A stretch of 19,940 nucleotides of DNA from Pseudomonadota bacterium (GCA_023386865.1 JAEWIV010000096.1:1-19940); one strand, 5' to 3'; counted from the first letter of the stretch, positions 1 to 6,982 are shown. Translations and numbers: made by a program. The notes: generated from the sequence alone by a model not told the origin.

Positions 1-49
1 CTCCAGGCCCGCTCATGAGTCATGAGCGGGCCTGGAGGCCCGCGGTCCG
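1..49. repeat. GC-rich palindromic repeat, copy 1
   Basis: Bases 1-18 and 20-37 form a perfect 18-bp inverted repeat around a single central base. It may extend beyond the window's left edge. Inside it, 26-32 (GCGGGCC) pairs with 37-43 (GGCCCGC) around a TGGA loop. Bases 23-49 match 8063-8089 at 26 of 27 positions, so this is a dispersed element and not only a local hairpin. It lies six bases beyond the ilvC stop codon and could act as a transcription stop or RNA-stabilising hairpin. It has no clear T-run, so I call it a repeat and not a terminator. Confidence 0.65.
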
Positions 50-54
50 CTGAC

Positions 55-1536
55 TTAGCCCCGCCGCGTCGGCACCACGGCGATGTCGACCGACGGGCGC
101 AGCTCGGCGCACACCTTCAGGACCTCGTGGATGTTGCTCGACAGGAACTTGTCGAACGGCGTGGCGCCCTTGCCGGCCGTGTCGTCGATCGCCGGGAAGG
201 CCTGCTGCTTCAGGATGTAGTCGAAACGTGACGCCCACTTGCGGGCGCCGAGCCGCGCCGTGGTCGAGCAGTTGTCGACCATGTACGACACGCCCTTGTA
301 GTCCATGTAGGGATTGAGCGAGTCCACGGCCTCGATGATCGATTCGTTGGCGATCTCGGAGTAGGGATGGCCCTTGTCCTTCAGGAGGTCGACCTGGGCC
401 ATCATGCAGGCCATGTAGACGCCGGCCGTCTCCGGGTTGAGCGGCGCGTAGTTGCGCTCGGTGTTGGCGCGGACCTTCTCGCCCACCACCCACATGTCGG
501 TGCTGTCGATCTTGCCCATCGGATAGTGGCCGTGGCGGCGCGTCGCCTGGATGACCGAACGCACCTCGTTGCCGGAGGCGACGTCGTCGTAGATCTCTTC
601 CAGTATCTCGCGGCAGGGGTGGTAGGCGGCGTTGTAGGCCTTGCGGAACGCCGCCTTCTCCTTGTCGTCGAGCTCGTCGTAGACGGCCTTAAGACCCGAG
701 CGCGAGATCGTCTTGCTGATCGGCCCGGTGATCGACTCCGAGGTGTTGAGATAGGCGTCGTCCTTGCCCATGCCGTTGCCGACGTAGCGGGCATAGAGGC
801 TCTCGGCGATGCCGTGCACGGCGCCCAGCAGGATGCCGCGCTCGCCGAAGATGTCCGAGCGGTACTCCGACTCCAGCGTCGTCTCGAACGTGTAGGGCGA
901 GCCCAGCGCCACCGACCAGCCGAGCGCATAGTCGGTCGCCTTGCCGTTGACGTCCTGGTGCACGGCGAAGCTCGCATTGATGCCCGCACCGTTCACCTCG
1001 CGACCCTGCTCGTAGAGGCGGCGCACCGAGGGGCCCATGCCCTTGGGGCAGACGGCGATGACGTTGATGTTCTTGGGGAAGTCCTCGCCCTGCGCCTGCA
1101 GATGCGACAGCAGGAAGCCGTGGCTGAGGCCGAGCGTGGTGCCCGGGCGGAAGGCCGCGAAGATCTTCTTGTAGTTCTCGGCGAAGGCGGCGTCGGAGAT
1201 CAGCAGCAGCGACATGTCGCTCTCGCGGATCACGTCATACATCTCGCCCAGCGTGCCGTTGGCCTTGGTGAAGCCCACGGCCTCGGCCTCCTTCATCGAC
1301 GAGGAGCCCTCGCGCAGGCCGACCTTGACCTTGATGCCCGTGCCCTCCAGCGACTCGCGCAGGTTCTGCGCCTGCGCGGGCCCTTGCGAGGACCAGCCGA
1401 TGACGCCGATCTGCTTGATGCCGTCGAATGCCTTGGGCAGCAGCTTGAAGAGGTCGCGGCCGCCCTTGACGATGGTCTCTTCGCGGTCGGCCATCTTCAC
1501 GGTGCGGGTCTGGAAAACCTTTGAAGAGAAGCTCAT
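55..1536 (-). CDS. ilvC: ketol-acid reductoisomerase, plant-type long form
   Basis: Cytoplasmic enzyme of valine, leucine and isoleucine synthesis. It isomerises and reduces acetolactate or acetohydroxybutyrate using NADPH and Mg2+. The protein is 493 aa, the long class, against about 330-340 aa for the usual bacterial class I enzyme. A Rossmann motif GVIGWSSQGPAQAQ lies at 44-57. CPKGMGPSVRRLYEQGREVNG spans about 163-183. SDIFGERG at 227-234 carries the expected metal ligands D228 and E232. DNCSTTARLGARKWA follows in the C-terminal helical part. These stretches resemble the plant chloroplast enzyme more than the E. coli long enzyme; this is judged from memory. I chose the ATG at 1536 because GAGGACA lies just upstream. 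A longer reading would need a TTG at 1593. The gene is divergent from rplM with a 181-base gap. Confidence 0.95.
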   Translation of the reverse strand: MSFSSKVFQTRTVKMADREETIVKGGRDLFKLLPKAFDGIKQIGVIGWSSQGPAQAQNLRESLEGTGIKVKVGLREGSSSMKEAEAVGFTKANGTLGEMYDVIRESDMSLLLISDAAFAENYKKIFAAFRPGTTLGLSHGFLLSHLQAQGEDFPKNINVIAVCPKGMGPSVRRLYEQGREVNGAGINASFAVHQDVNGKATDYALGWSVALGSPYTFETTLESEYRSDIFGERGILLGAVHGIAESLYARYVGNGMGKDDAYLNTSESITGPISKTISRSGLKAVYDELDDKEKAAFRKAYNAAYHPCREILEEIYDDVASGNEVRSVIQATRRHGHYPMGKIDSTDMWVVGEKVRANTERNYAPLNPETAGVYMACMMAQVDLLKDKGHPYSEIANESIIEAVDSLNPYMDYKGVSYMVDNCSTTARLGARKWASRFDYILKQQAFPAIDDTAGKGATPFDKFLSSNIHEVLKVCAELRPSVDIAVVPTRRG

Positions 1537-1664
1537 GACTGTCCTCGATGAATTCGCGGCGGCTTCTATGGCTTGCAAAAGGCCCGATGCCAAGGGCTAT
1601 TCTTGAGAGGTAATATAATACCGCGAACTTAAGATATTGATATACAAGGATTATCGAAGTCGAT

Positions 1665-1693
1665 TTGACAGTCTGCGGCTTTCTCTCCATAAG
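1665..1693 (+). promoter_or_regulatory. sigma70-type promoter candidate for rplM-rpsI
   Basis: A perfect -35 hexamer TTGACA lies at 1665-1670. A 17-base spacer follows, then CATAAG at 1688-1693, which matches four of six -10 positions. It ends 25 bases before the rplM ATG, so the leader would be short. The flanking stretch at about 1609-1656 is AT-rich, unlike the rest of the window, and includes GGTAATATAATACC at 1609-1622. The divergent ilvC promoter probably lies in that stretch too, but I could not assign its hexamers. Confidence 0.5.
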
Positions 1694-1717
1694 CGCCGCC
1701 TCAACGCAGAAAGACCC

Positions 1718-2182
1718 ATGAAAACCTTCAATCTCAAGACTGCCGACGTGCAGAAGAAGTGGGTGCTGATCGACGCCGACGGGCTGGTCCTGGGCCGCCT
1801 CGCCTCGATCATCGCCATGCGGCTCCGCGGCAAGCACAAGCCGAGCTTCACCCCGCACATCGATTGCGGCGACAACATCGTCGTCATCAACGCCGAGAAG
1901 GTGCGCCTGACCGGCCGCAAGGCCGAGCGTGAGTACTTCTACTGGCACACCGGCCATCCCGGCGGCATCAAGGGCGAGACCCTGGGCAAGCGCCTGGAAG
2001 GCCGTTTCCCCGAGCGCGTCATCGTCAAAGCCGTCGAGCGCATGATCACCCGCGGACCGCTCGGCCGCGCGCAGATGAAGAACCTGCGCGTCTACAAGGG
2101 CGCCAAGCACGAGCACGAGGCCCAGCAGCCCGAGAAGCTCGACGTCGCCGCACTGAACCGCAAGAACTCGAGGATCGGCTGA
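1718..2182 (+). CDS. rplM: 50S ribosomal protein L13
   Basis: Large-subunit ribosomal protein that binds 23S rRNA early in assembly. It is 154 aa, the usual alphaproteobacterial length (about 142 in E. coli). L13 landmarks are all present: WVLIDADGLVLGRLAS near the N-terminus, LRGKHKPSFTPHIDCGD, then YWHTGHPGGIK, and AVERMITRGPLGR followed by LRVYKGAKHEHEAQQP at the C-terminus. The ATG at 1718 begins MKTFNLKTADV, the typical N-terminus. The open frame extends upstream to 1637, but those residues do not look like L13 and would read through the promoter. It is followed after one base by rpsI, the conserved L13-S9 operon. The Shine-Dalgarno sequence is weak (AGAAAGA). Confidence 0.98.
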   Translation: MKTFNLKTADVQKKWVLIDADGLVLGRLASIIAMRLRGKHKPSFTPHIDCGDNIVVINAEKVRLTGRKAEREYFYWHTGHPGGIKGETLGKRLEGRFPERVIVKAVERMITRGPLGRAQMKNLRVYKGAKHEHEAQQPEKLDVAALNRKNSRIG

Positions 2183-2183
2183 T

Positions 2184-2666
2184 ATGGCTACCGAACTTTC
2201 GTCGTTTGCCGAGCTGAAGAAGGCGCCGCTGGCGCCGTCGCAGGCGCCCGCGCCGATCCGCGAGAAGGAGGTCGACTCCCAGGGTCGCGCCTACGCCACC
2301 GGCCGGCGCAAGAACGCCGTCGCCCGCGTCTGGGTGAAGCCCGGCACCGGCAAGATCACCATCAACGGCCGCGACCAGAAGGTCTACTTCGCGCGTCCGA
2401 CGCAGCAGATGGTCATCCAGCAGCCGTTCGACGTCAGCGAACGTCGTGACCAGTTCGACGTGATCGCCACCGTCTCGGGCGGCGGCCTGTCGGGCCAGGC
2501 CGGCGCGGTGCGTCACGGCATCGCCCAGGCGCTCGCCAAGTTCGAGCCCGGCCTGCGCGGCGCCATGAAGAGCAACGGCTTCCTCACGCGCGACCCGCGC
2601 GTCGTCGAGCGCAAGAAGTATGGCCGCGCCGGTGCGCGCCGCCGCTTCCAGTTCTCCAAGCGCTGA
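2184..2666 (+). CDS. rpsI: 30S ribosomal protein S9
   Basis: Small-subunit ribosomal protein whose C-terminal tail reaches the P-site tRNA. It is 160 aa, with an N-terminal extension of about 35 residues rich in Ala and Pro (KKAPLAPSQAPAPI) before the conserved core, as is common in alphaproteobacteria. The core shows YATGRRKNAVARVWVKPG, then GGGLSGQAGAVRHGIAQAL. The C-terminus has RDPRVVERKKYGRAGARRRFQ and ends FQFSKR, the expected basic tail. The ATG follows the rplM stop after one base. No strong ribosome-binding site is visible, so translation is probably coupled to rplM. An intrinsic terminator ends the operon 22 bases downstream. Confidence 0.98.
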   Translation: MATELSSFAELKKAPLAPSQAPAPIREKEVDSQGRAYATGRRKNAVARVWVKPGTGKITINGRDQKVYFARPTQQMVIQQPFDVSERRDQFDVIATVSGGGLSGQAGAVRHGIAQALAKFEPGLRGAMKSNGFLTRDPRVVERKKYGRAGARRRFQFSKR

Positions 2667-2688
2667 GCGACGCGAACGAACAGACGGG

Positions 2689-2717
2689 AAGGGCGCCGCA
2701 AGGCGCCCTTCTTTCTG
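2689..2717 (+). terminator. intrinsic terminator of rplM-rpsI
   Basis: A 9-bp perfect stem, AAGGGCGCC (2689-2697) with GGCGCCCTT (2702-2710), closes a GCAA tetraloop and is followed by the T-rich tail CTTTCT. It starts 22 bases after the rpsI stop. The convergent small gene ends at 2758, so the hairpin could also slow transcription arriving from that side. Confidence 0.85.
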
Positions 2718-2757
2718 GGCGCTGCCGGTGGCCGGCCGATTGGCGTCCGTTCGGTCT

Positions 2758-3057
2758 TTACTGGCCGGGGATCGACAAGGAGCCCGAAGGATCGAAAGCC
2801 TTCCGCCGCAGCAACTCCTCCATGGCCGCGATGCCTCGGGCATGGTTGCCGCGCCGGCAGTCGATCGAGGCACCGATATGGACATGGTTGCGGGCGCCGT
2901 CGGAGTTCTCCTTGCGTCCGGTGCCGTACCATTCATAGAAAGCCAGCAGCTTGCTGCAGCGGGCCTTCAGCTCCGCCGATGTCTGTGCGGGAGCTGCTTC
3001 GGCAATCGCCAGGACGGCAAACGACATGGCGGTGGACAGGCGCGTTCGGGAAATCAT
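2758..3057 (-). CDS. small secreted protein of unknown function
   Basis: The protein is 99 aa. Residues 1-30 form a classical signal peptide: basic start MISRTRLS, a hydrophobic core AMSFAVLAIAEA, and a likely cut after APA before QTSAEL. The mature protein is about 72 residues with two cysteines. One is in LKARCSKLLAFYEWYG and the other in IGASIDCRRGNHARGI, so a disulfide in the periplasm is plausible. The stretch ENSDGARNHVHIGASIDC looks like the conserved core of small exported proteins I have seen in Hyphomicrobiales; that is memory, not a search. I chose the ATG at 3057 because AAAGAG precedes it and it starts the signal peptide. Longer in-frame readings up to 3225 would bury the signal sequence. 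It is convergent with rpsI and divergent from the carbonic-anhydrase-like gene. No function can be assigned. Confidence 0.75.
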   Translation of the reverse strand: MISRTRLSTAMSFAVLAIAEAAPAQTSAELKARCSKLLAFYEWYGTGRKENSDGARNHVHIGASIDCRRGNHARGIAAMEELLRRKAFDPSGSLSIPGQ

Positions 3058-3149
3058 GGACTCTTTCGACAGGGTGACCGGGTGTTGCGCCATCAACGCA
3101 TCGGCCACGGCGGCGGTGCCGTGGCAATCGACATGGGGAGAGACGTTGA

Positions 3150-3689
3150 ATGTCGGGCCTGATCGTTCCGCACAGGGGCTTCGTGCCGAAGGTCGCGCGT
3201 TCGGCCTACATCGCGCCGAATGCAACCCTCGTCGGCGACGTGGAGATCGGCGAGAACGCCAGCATCTGGTTCGGCGTCATCTTGCGCGGTGACGGGCCGG
3301 GCATCCGCGTCGGCGAGAACTCCAATTTGCAGGACGGCACCGTGGTGCACGTAGCCGCGCGCGGTCTGATGACGGTGGTCGGGCGCAACGTCACCGTCGG
3401 CCACATGGCGCTGCTGCATGCCTGCGAGGTGCAGGACGGCGCTTTCATCGGCATGCACTCGACGGTCCTCGACGGTGTGGTGATCGAAAGCGAAGCCATG
3501 GTCGCGGCCGGCGCTGTCGTGACGCCGGGCAAGATCGTGCGCCGCGGCGAATTGTGGGCCGGCAATCCCGCCAGGAAGCTGCGTGCCCTGACCGAGGAGG
3601 ATTTCGCGACCTTCAGGCGGATCGCGGCCGACTATGTCACCCTGTCGCGCACCTACATGCCGGACGAGGCCGCCAAGGCCGCGGACTAG
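3150..3689 (+). CDS. gamma-carbonic anhydrase family protein (left-handed beta-helix)
   Basis: The protein is 179 aa and belongs to the YrdA/PaaY/gamma-carbonic-anhydrase group of trimeric hexapeptide-repeat proteins. Repeats run from about residue 20 to 130, for example IAPNATLVGDVEIGENASIW and GAFIGMHSTVLDGVVIES. The three zinc-binding histidines are present: H67 in GTVVHV, and H85 and H90 in VGHMALLHACE. R46 and D48 in ILRGDG match the conserved Arg/Asp pair. A C-terminal helix with the usual AGNPARKLRALTEED follows. Active carbonic anhydrase, thioesterase or structural roles are all known in the family, so the reaction is uncertain. The ATG has a strong GGGGAGAGA seven bases upstream. The next gene starts within 25 bases, suggesting an operon. 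Confidence 0.93.
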   Translation: MSGLIVPHRGFVPKVARSAYIAPNATLVGDVEIGENASIWFGVILRGDGPGIRVGENSNLQDGTVVHVAARGLMTVVGRNVTVGHMALLHACEVQDGAFIGMHSTVLDGVVIESEAMVAAGAVVTPGKIVRRGELWAGNPARKLRALTEEDFATFRRIAADYVTLSRTYMPDEAAKAAD

Positions 3690-3713
3690 ATGACACCAAT
3701 GAAAGGCAGGACG

Positions 3714-4790
3714 ATGAAGACCTACACAATCGCCGCGATCCCCGGCGACGGCATCGGCTCGGAGGTCGTCTCGGCGGGCCTCGAGGTGTTGCAGGCGCTG
3801 GCCAGGCGCGAAGGCAGGTTCACCTTCAAGGTCGACCACTTCGACTGGGGTGGCGAGTACTACAAGAAGCACGGACGCATGATGCCTGCGAACGGCCGCG
3901 ACCTGATCAGGAAGCACGACGCCATCCTGTTCGGCTCGGCGGGCCACCCCGACATTCCCGACCACGTCACTTTGTGGGGCCTGAGGCTCGCCATCTGCCA
4001 GCCGTTCGACCAGTACGCCAACGTCCGGCCGACGCGGGTGCTGCCCGGCATTACCTCGCCCTTGCGCGGCGTCAACGACAAGGAACTCGACTGGGTGATC
4101 GTGCGCGAGAACTCGGAAGGCGAGTACGCCGGCGTCGGCGGCCGCGTCCATCAGGGCTCGCCGCTCGAGGCGGCGACCGACGTCGCCATGTTCACCCGGC
4201 CCGGCGTCGAGCGCATCATGCGCTTCGCCTTCAGGCTGGCGCAGTCGAGGCCGCGCAAGCTGCTCACCGTCGTCACCAAGTCCAACGCCCAGCGCCACGC
4301 CATGGTGATGTGGGACGAGATCGCCGTCGAGATCGCCCGCGAGTTCCCCGACGTCACCTGGGACAAGATGCTGGTCGACGCCATGACCATGCGCATGGTG
4401 ATCAAGCCGCAGTCGATCGACACGGTGGTGGCGACCAACCTGCATGCCGACATCCTGTCCGACCTCGCCGCCGCGCTGGCGGGCTCGCTCGGCATCGCGC
4501 CGACGGCCAACCTCAATCCCGAGCGCACCTTCCCATCGATGTTCGAGCCGATCCACGGCTCGGCCTTCGACATCATGGGCAAGGGCATCGCCAATCCCGT
4601 CGGCACCTTCTGGTCGGCTGTCATGATGCTCGACCATCTCGGCGAGGCCGCTGCCGGTGCCCGCCTGATGCGCGCGATCGAGCGCGTTACCGCCGACAAG
4701 CGCCATCACACGCCCGATCTCGGCGGCACGGCGCGGACGGCCGACGTCACCGCCGCCGTCATCGGCGCGATCGAGGGCGCCAACGACTGA
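3714..4790 (+). CDS. tartrate dehydrogenase / D-malate dehydrogenase (decarboxylating) family
   Basis: NAD- and divalent-metal-dependent dehydrogenase of the isopropylmalate/isocitrate dehydrogenase superfamily, 358 aa. The N-terminus IAAIPGDGIGSEVV is typical. GSAGHPDIPDHVTLWGLRL (about 75-93), in place of the isopropylmalate dehydrogenase sequence, points to the TtuC/DmlA branch, which acts on tartrate, D-malate or related 2-hydroxyacids. The substrate arginines are in YANVRPTR and VIVRENSEGEY. Metal ligands are D222, D246 and D250 (VDAMTMRMV, NLHADILSDL), followed by EPIHGSAFDI. I chose the ATG at 3714 because GGCAGG precedes it and it gives the family N-terminus MKTYTIAAIPGDG. In-frame ATGs at 3690 and 3699 are possible. 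It probably shares a transcript with the preceding gene, and is convergent with the next, with a 3-base gap. Confidence 0.93.
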   Translation: MKTYTIAAIPGDGIGSEVVSAGLEVLQALARREGRFTFKVDHFDWGGEYYKKHGRMMPANGRDLIRKHDAILFGSAGHPDIPDHVTLWGLRLAICQPFDQYANVRPTRVLPGITSPLRGVNDKELDWVIVRENSEGEYAGVGGRVHQGSPLEAATDVAMFTRPGVERIMRFAFRLAQSRPRKLLTVVTKSNAQRHAMVMWDEIAVEIAREFPDVTWDKMLVDAMTMRMVIKPQSIDTVVATNLHADILSDLAAALAGSLGIAPTANLNPERTFPSMFEPIHGSAFDIMGKGIANPVGTFWSAVMMLDHLGEAAAGARLMRAIERVTADKRHHTPDLGGTARTADVTAAVIGAIEGAND

Positions 4791-4793
4791 ACT

Positions 4794-5393
4794 TTAATTG
4801 TCGTTGGGCAGCTTGTAGCCCCAGCCGCCCTGGATCGATGTCCTGATCGTTCGCGACAGGTCGAGCGACAGCGACTTGAGCCGTGCCTGGGCATCGAGGC
4901 ATTCGTCGGAGCGCGCGCGGCATGCCTCCGCCTGGGGAATGCACTCGGCGGTGCGCGTTCGGCAGGCTTCCAGCTCGACCAGGCACTCCTCGAGGCGAGT
5001 CCGGCAGCTCTCGATCAGCCCGACCTGGCTTCCGAATGTGGCCATCGCCGCTCCGACGGCTTTGTCCTCGACCACGACGAGTTCGCCCCAATGCAACTCC
5101 CAGAAGCGCCGCTTCGCCGCATCCCAGGTCCCCTCCGGCCCGGCATCGGCGGGAGCGCGCAGGGGCAGCACCGTGAGCTGGGCGGCGACCTTCGAGGCTT
5201 CGACGTAGTATTGAAGCTGCTTCTCCAGGAAGGGCTTCTGCGATTCCCGGACCGCGACCTCGTCCCAGGTATAGAGCGTCCAGATGCCGCCCACCATGGC
5301 GACGACCACGCCGCCGATGACCGAATAGCGGTTGATGAGGCCGGTCAGGCGCTGGTCGATGCTCGCCTTGGTCGTCTCCGCTTCGCCAGCCAT
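4794..5393 (-). CDS. membrane-anchored protein with a heptad cysteine ladder, unknown function
   Basis: The protein is 199 aa. After a short polar N-terminus there is one hydrophobic segment at about 24-42 (SVIGGVVVAMVGGIWTLYTW), so the rest probably lies in the periplasm. Residues 45-125 contain a Trp-rich stretch (FWELHWGELVVVEDKA). Residues 126-172 form a helical region with cysteines at 130, 137, 144, 151, 158 and 165, exactly seven apart. The underlying unit is 14 residues, roughly CRTRxxECxxxxEA, repeated nearly three times. All six cysteines would fall on one face of a coiled coil. The C-terminus ends SIQGGWGYKLPNDN. I chose the ATG at 5393 because GAGGGGG precedes it. I recognise no family. 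A role as a disulfide-linked oligomer or a metal-binding helix is inference only. Confidence 0.8.
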   Translation of the reverse strand: MAGEAETTKASIDQRLTGLINRYSVIGGVVVAMVGGIWTLYTWDEVAVRESQKPFLEKQLQYYVEASKVAAQLTVLPLRAPADAGPEGTWDAAKRRFWELHWGELVVVEDKAVGAAMATFGSQVGLIESCRTRLEECLVELEACRTRTAECIPQAEACRARSDECLDAQARLKSLSLDLSRTIRTSIQGGWGYKLPNDN

Positions 5394-5488
5394 GCGGCCC
5401 CCTCGATATGCCTGCCGTAAGCATGCCACCTCTCCCGCAAGATGGCAGCGTGGTATGCATCGGGCGCCCACTGTTTACGGGAGCAGCC

Positions 5489-6454
5489 ATGGCAAGGATC
5501 GAAACCGCGTTGACGCGTTTGCTCGGCATCACCCATCCGATCCTCCTGGCGCCGATGGGGTCGGCGGCCGGCGGCAGACTCGCCGCGGCCGTCACCAATG
5601 CGGGCGGCCTGGGCCTGATCGGCTCGGGCTACGCCGACGCCGCCACCGTGTCGCGCGAGCTTCTCGCCGCCGGCAACGCCCGGGTCGGTGTGGGCTTCAT
5701 CACCTGGGCGCTCGACGCCAGGCCCGAGGCCTTGCGTGCCGCGCTCGACGCCAAGCCGGCGGCGGTCATGCTGTCGTTCGGCGATCCGGCGCCCTACGTG
5801 GTGCAGATCAAGGACGCCGGCGCCAAGACCATCTGCCAGGTGCAGACGCTCTCGGAAGCCGAGCAGGCCGCTCGCCTGGGCGTCGACGTGATCATCGCCC
5901 AGGGCCGCGACGCCGGCGGCCATTCGGGCACGACGCGCGGCACCATGGGCTTCGTGCCGGCCGTGGTCGACATCGCGGGCGCGATACCCGTGGTGGCGGC
6001 CGGCGGCATCGCCGACGGTCGAGGCTTGGCGGCGGCGCTCAGCCTGGGAGGATCGGGCGTATCGATGGGCACGCGATTCACGGCGACCCGGGAGTCGCTG
6101 TGGGACGAGGCGATGAAATCCCGGGTGACAGGGTCGGGCGCCGACCAGACGGCGCAGACCCGCGTGTTCGACATCGTCCGCGGCGCGCCATGGCCGGCGC
6201 AGTATCCCGGCCGGGCGCTGAAGAACGACTTTTATCAGCGCTGGCACGGCAAGGAGGAGCAGCTCCAGGCCGAGCGGGTCGATGTCGAGAAGCGCTACCT
6301 CGACACCAAGCCCGACGATTTTTCCGCCCGCGTCATCTGGGCCGGCGAGGGCATCGATCTGGTCAAGGATGTGCCGGCCGCGGTCGAACTGATCGAACGC
6401 ATCGTCGACGAGGCGGCGGCGGTCCTTGCCCGCGGCGCCGGGATGGTGCGATGA
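5489..6454 (+). CDS. nitronate monooxygenase family FMN enzyme
   Basis: The protein is 321 aa, a TIM-barrel flavoprotein of the nitronate monooxygenase/2-nitropropane dioxygenase family (also related to enoyl-ACP reductase FabK). It starts with the typical FPILLAPM-like sequence (THPILLAPMGSAAGG, residues 16-30), then VTNAGGLGLIGSGY. GRDAGGHSG at 139-147 carries the catalytic-type H145. FMN phosphate-binding stretches PVVAAGGIADGRGLAAAL and GGSGVSMGTRF follow. Nitronate monooxygenases use O2 to turn alkyl nitronates such as propionate-3-nitronate into carbonyl compounds; which substrate this one uses cannot be told. The ATG at 5489 has GGGAG upstream. An upstream reading to 5408 would add unrelated residues. 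It is divergent from the cysteine-ladder gene with a 95-base gap. Confidence 0.9.
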   Translation: MARIETALTRLLGITHPILLAPMGSAAGGRLAAAVTNAGGLGLIGSGYADAATVSRELLAAGNARVGVGFITWALDARPEALRAALDAKPAAVMLSFGDPAPYVVQIKDAGAKTICQVQTLSEAEQAARLGVDVIIAQGRDAGGHSGTTRGTMGFVPAVVDIAGAIPVVAAGGIADGRGLAAALSLGGSGVSMGTRFTATRESLWDEAMKSRVTGSGADQTAQTRVFDIVRGAPWPAQYPGRALKNDFYQRWHGKEEQLQAERVDVEKRYLDTKPDDFSARVIWAGEGIDLVKDVPAAVELIERIVDEAAAVLARGAGMVR

Positions 6455-6515
6455 GGCGGCCGTCTTGCCGTCTACATGGAGCGGACGCCGCTCAAGGCGA
6501 CGAGCGACGTCGGCC

Positions 6516-6602
6516 CGCTGGGCCGAGGCCGTCGGCTACGATCCGATCGATCGCCACGTCTTCTTCGAGTTCAATCTGGCCTACGCTGTCGCTACGACCT
6601 AG
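6516..6602 (+). pseudogene. possible C-terminal remnant of a lost gene
   Basis: Between the convergent flavoprotein and lipoprotein genes, one frame reads RWAEAVGYDPIDRHVFFEF and then LAYAV, and stops at TAG (6600-6602). The residue mix is protein-like, but there is no start codon, no ribosome-binding site and no matching upstream frame. It may be the tail of a deleted gene or chance. Its stop overlaps the lipoprotein stop on the other strand within CTAG. Confidence 0.2.
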
Positions 6603-6982
6603 TTGATGCGGTTGCCCCGCGAGTCGTAGCGATTGCCATACTCGTCGCGAATGACCGGCTGGCCCGATGAGGCATATGTCCACGGCACGTAGTAGGGACC
6701 CTGGACCGGCATGCGGCGGCCCATGCTATCGACGACGTAGCCTTGAGCGTCGACCATATTGTTGTACTGGTCCAGCCGGTAGGGCCGAACCGACGGCCCT
6801 GGATTGCGAGAGTCCTGGTAGGCCACGCAATCGTTGAACGTCGTCCCGCCGATGCGAATGCCGTAGCCGGCGCAAACCGAAGCACCAGGCTGGGCAGCGA
6901 TGGCCGGGTTCTGGCGATCGGCCCCCTGGCAGCCAGCCACGAGCAGTCCCAACCACAAAGTCGCTATAGTCGGTGCGCGCAT
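6599..6982 (-). CDS. small lipoprotein, unknown function
   Basis: The protein is 127 aa. The N-terminus MRAPTIATLWLGLLVAGC has a hydrophobic core and a lipobox with the acylated cysteine at C18, so it should be an exported lipoprotein. The mature part has two further cysteines (SVCAGYGIRIGGTTFNDCVAY) that may pair. It is rich in Tyr, Gly and Asn. Two related segments, VDAQGYVVDSMGRRM and IRDEYGNRYDSRGNRIN, form a degenerate internal repeat of the type D-x-x-G-x-x-x-D-S-x-G-x-R. I chose the ATG at 6982 for the signal sequence, with GGAAAGGA about ten bases upstream. It is on the same strand as the ABC transporter genes and begins 67 bases after the last of them, so it may be read from the same transcript. 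I know no function for this family. Confidence 0.75.
   Translation of the reverse strand: MRAPTIATLWLGLLVAGCQGADRQNPAIAAQPGASVCAGYGIRIGGTTFNDCVAYQDSRNPGPSVRPYRLDQYNNMVDAQGYVVDSMGRRMPVQGPYYVPWTYASSGQPVIRDEYGNRYDSRGNRIN

Noticed and set aside
1537..1593. A TTG start at 1593 giving ilvC 19 more residues
   Set aside because: The ATG at 1536 has a ribosome-binding site and gives the expected N-terminus; the extra residues look unrelated.
4899..5006. A DNA-level tandem repeat or CRISPR-like array at the cysteine ladder
   Set aside because: The 42-base units are degenerate at the DNA level and lie within a coding frame. The periodicity is a protein feature.
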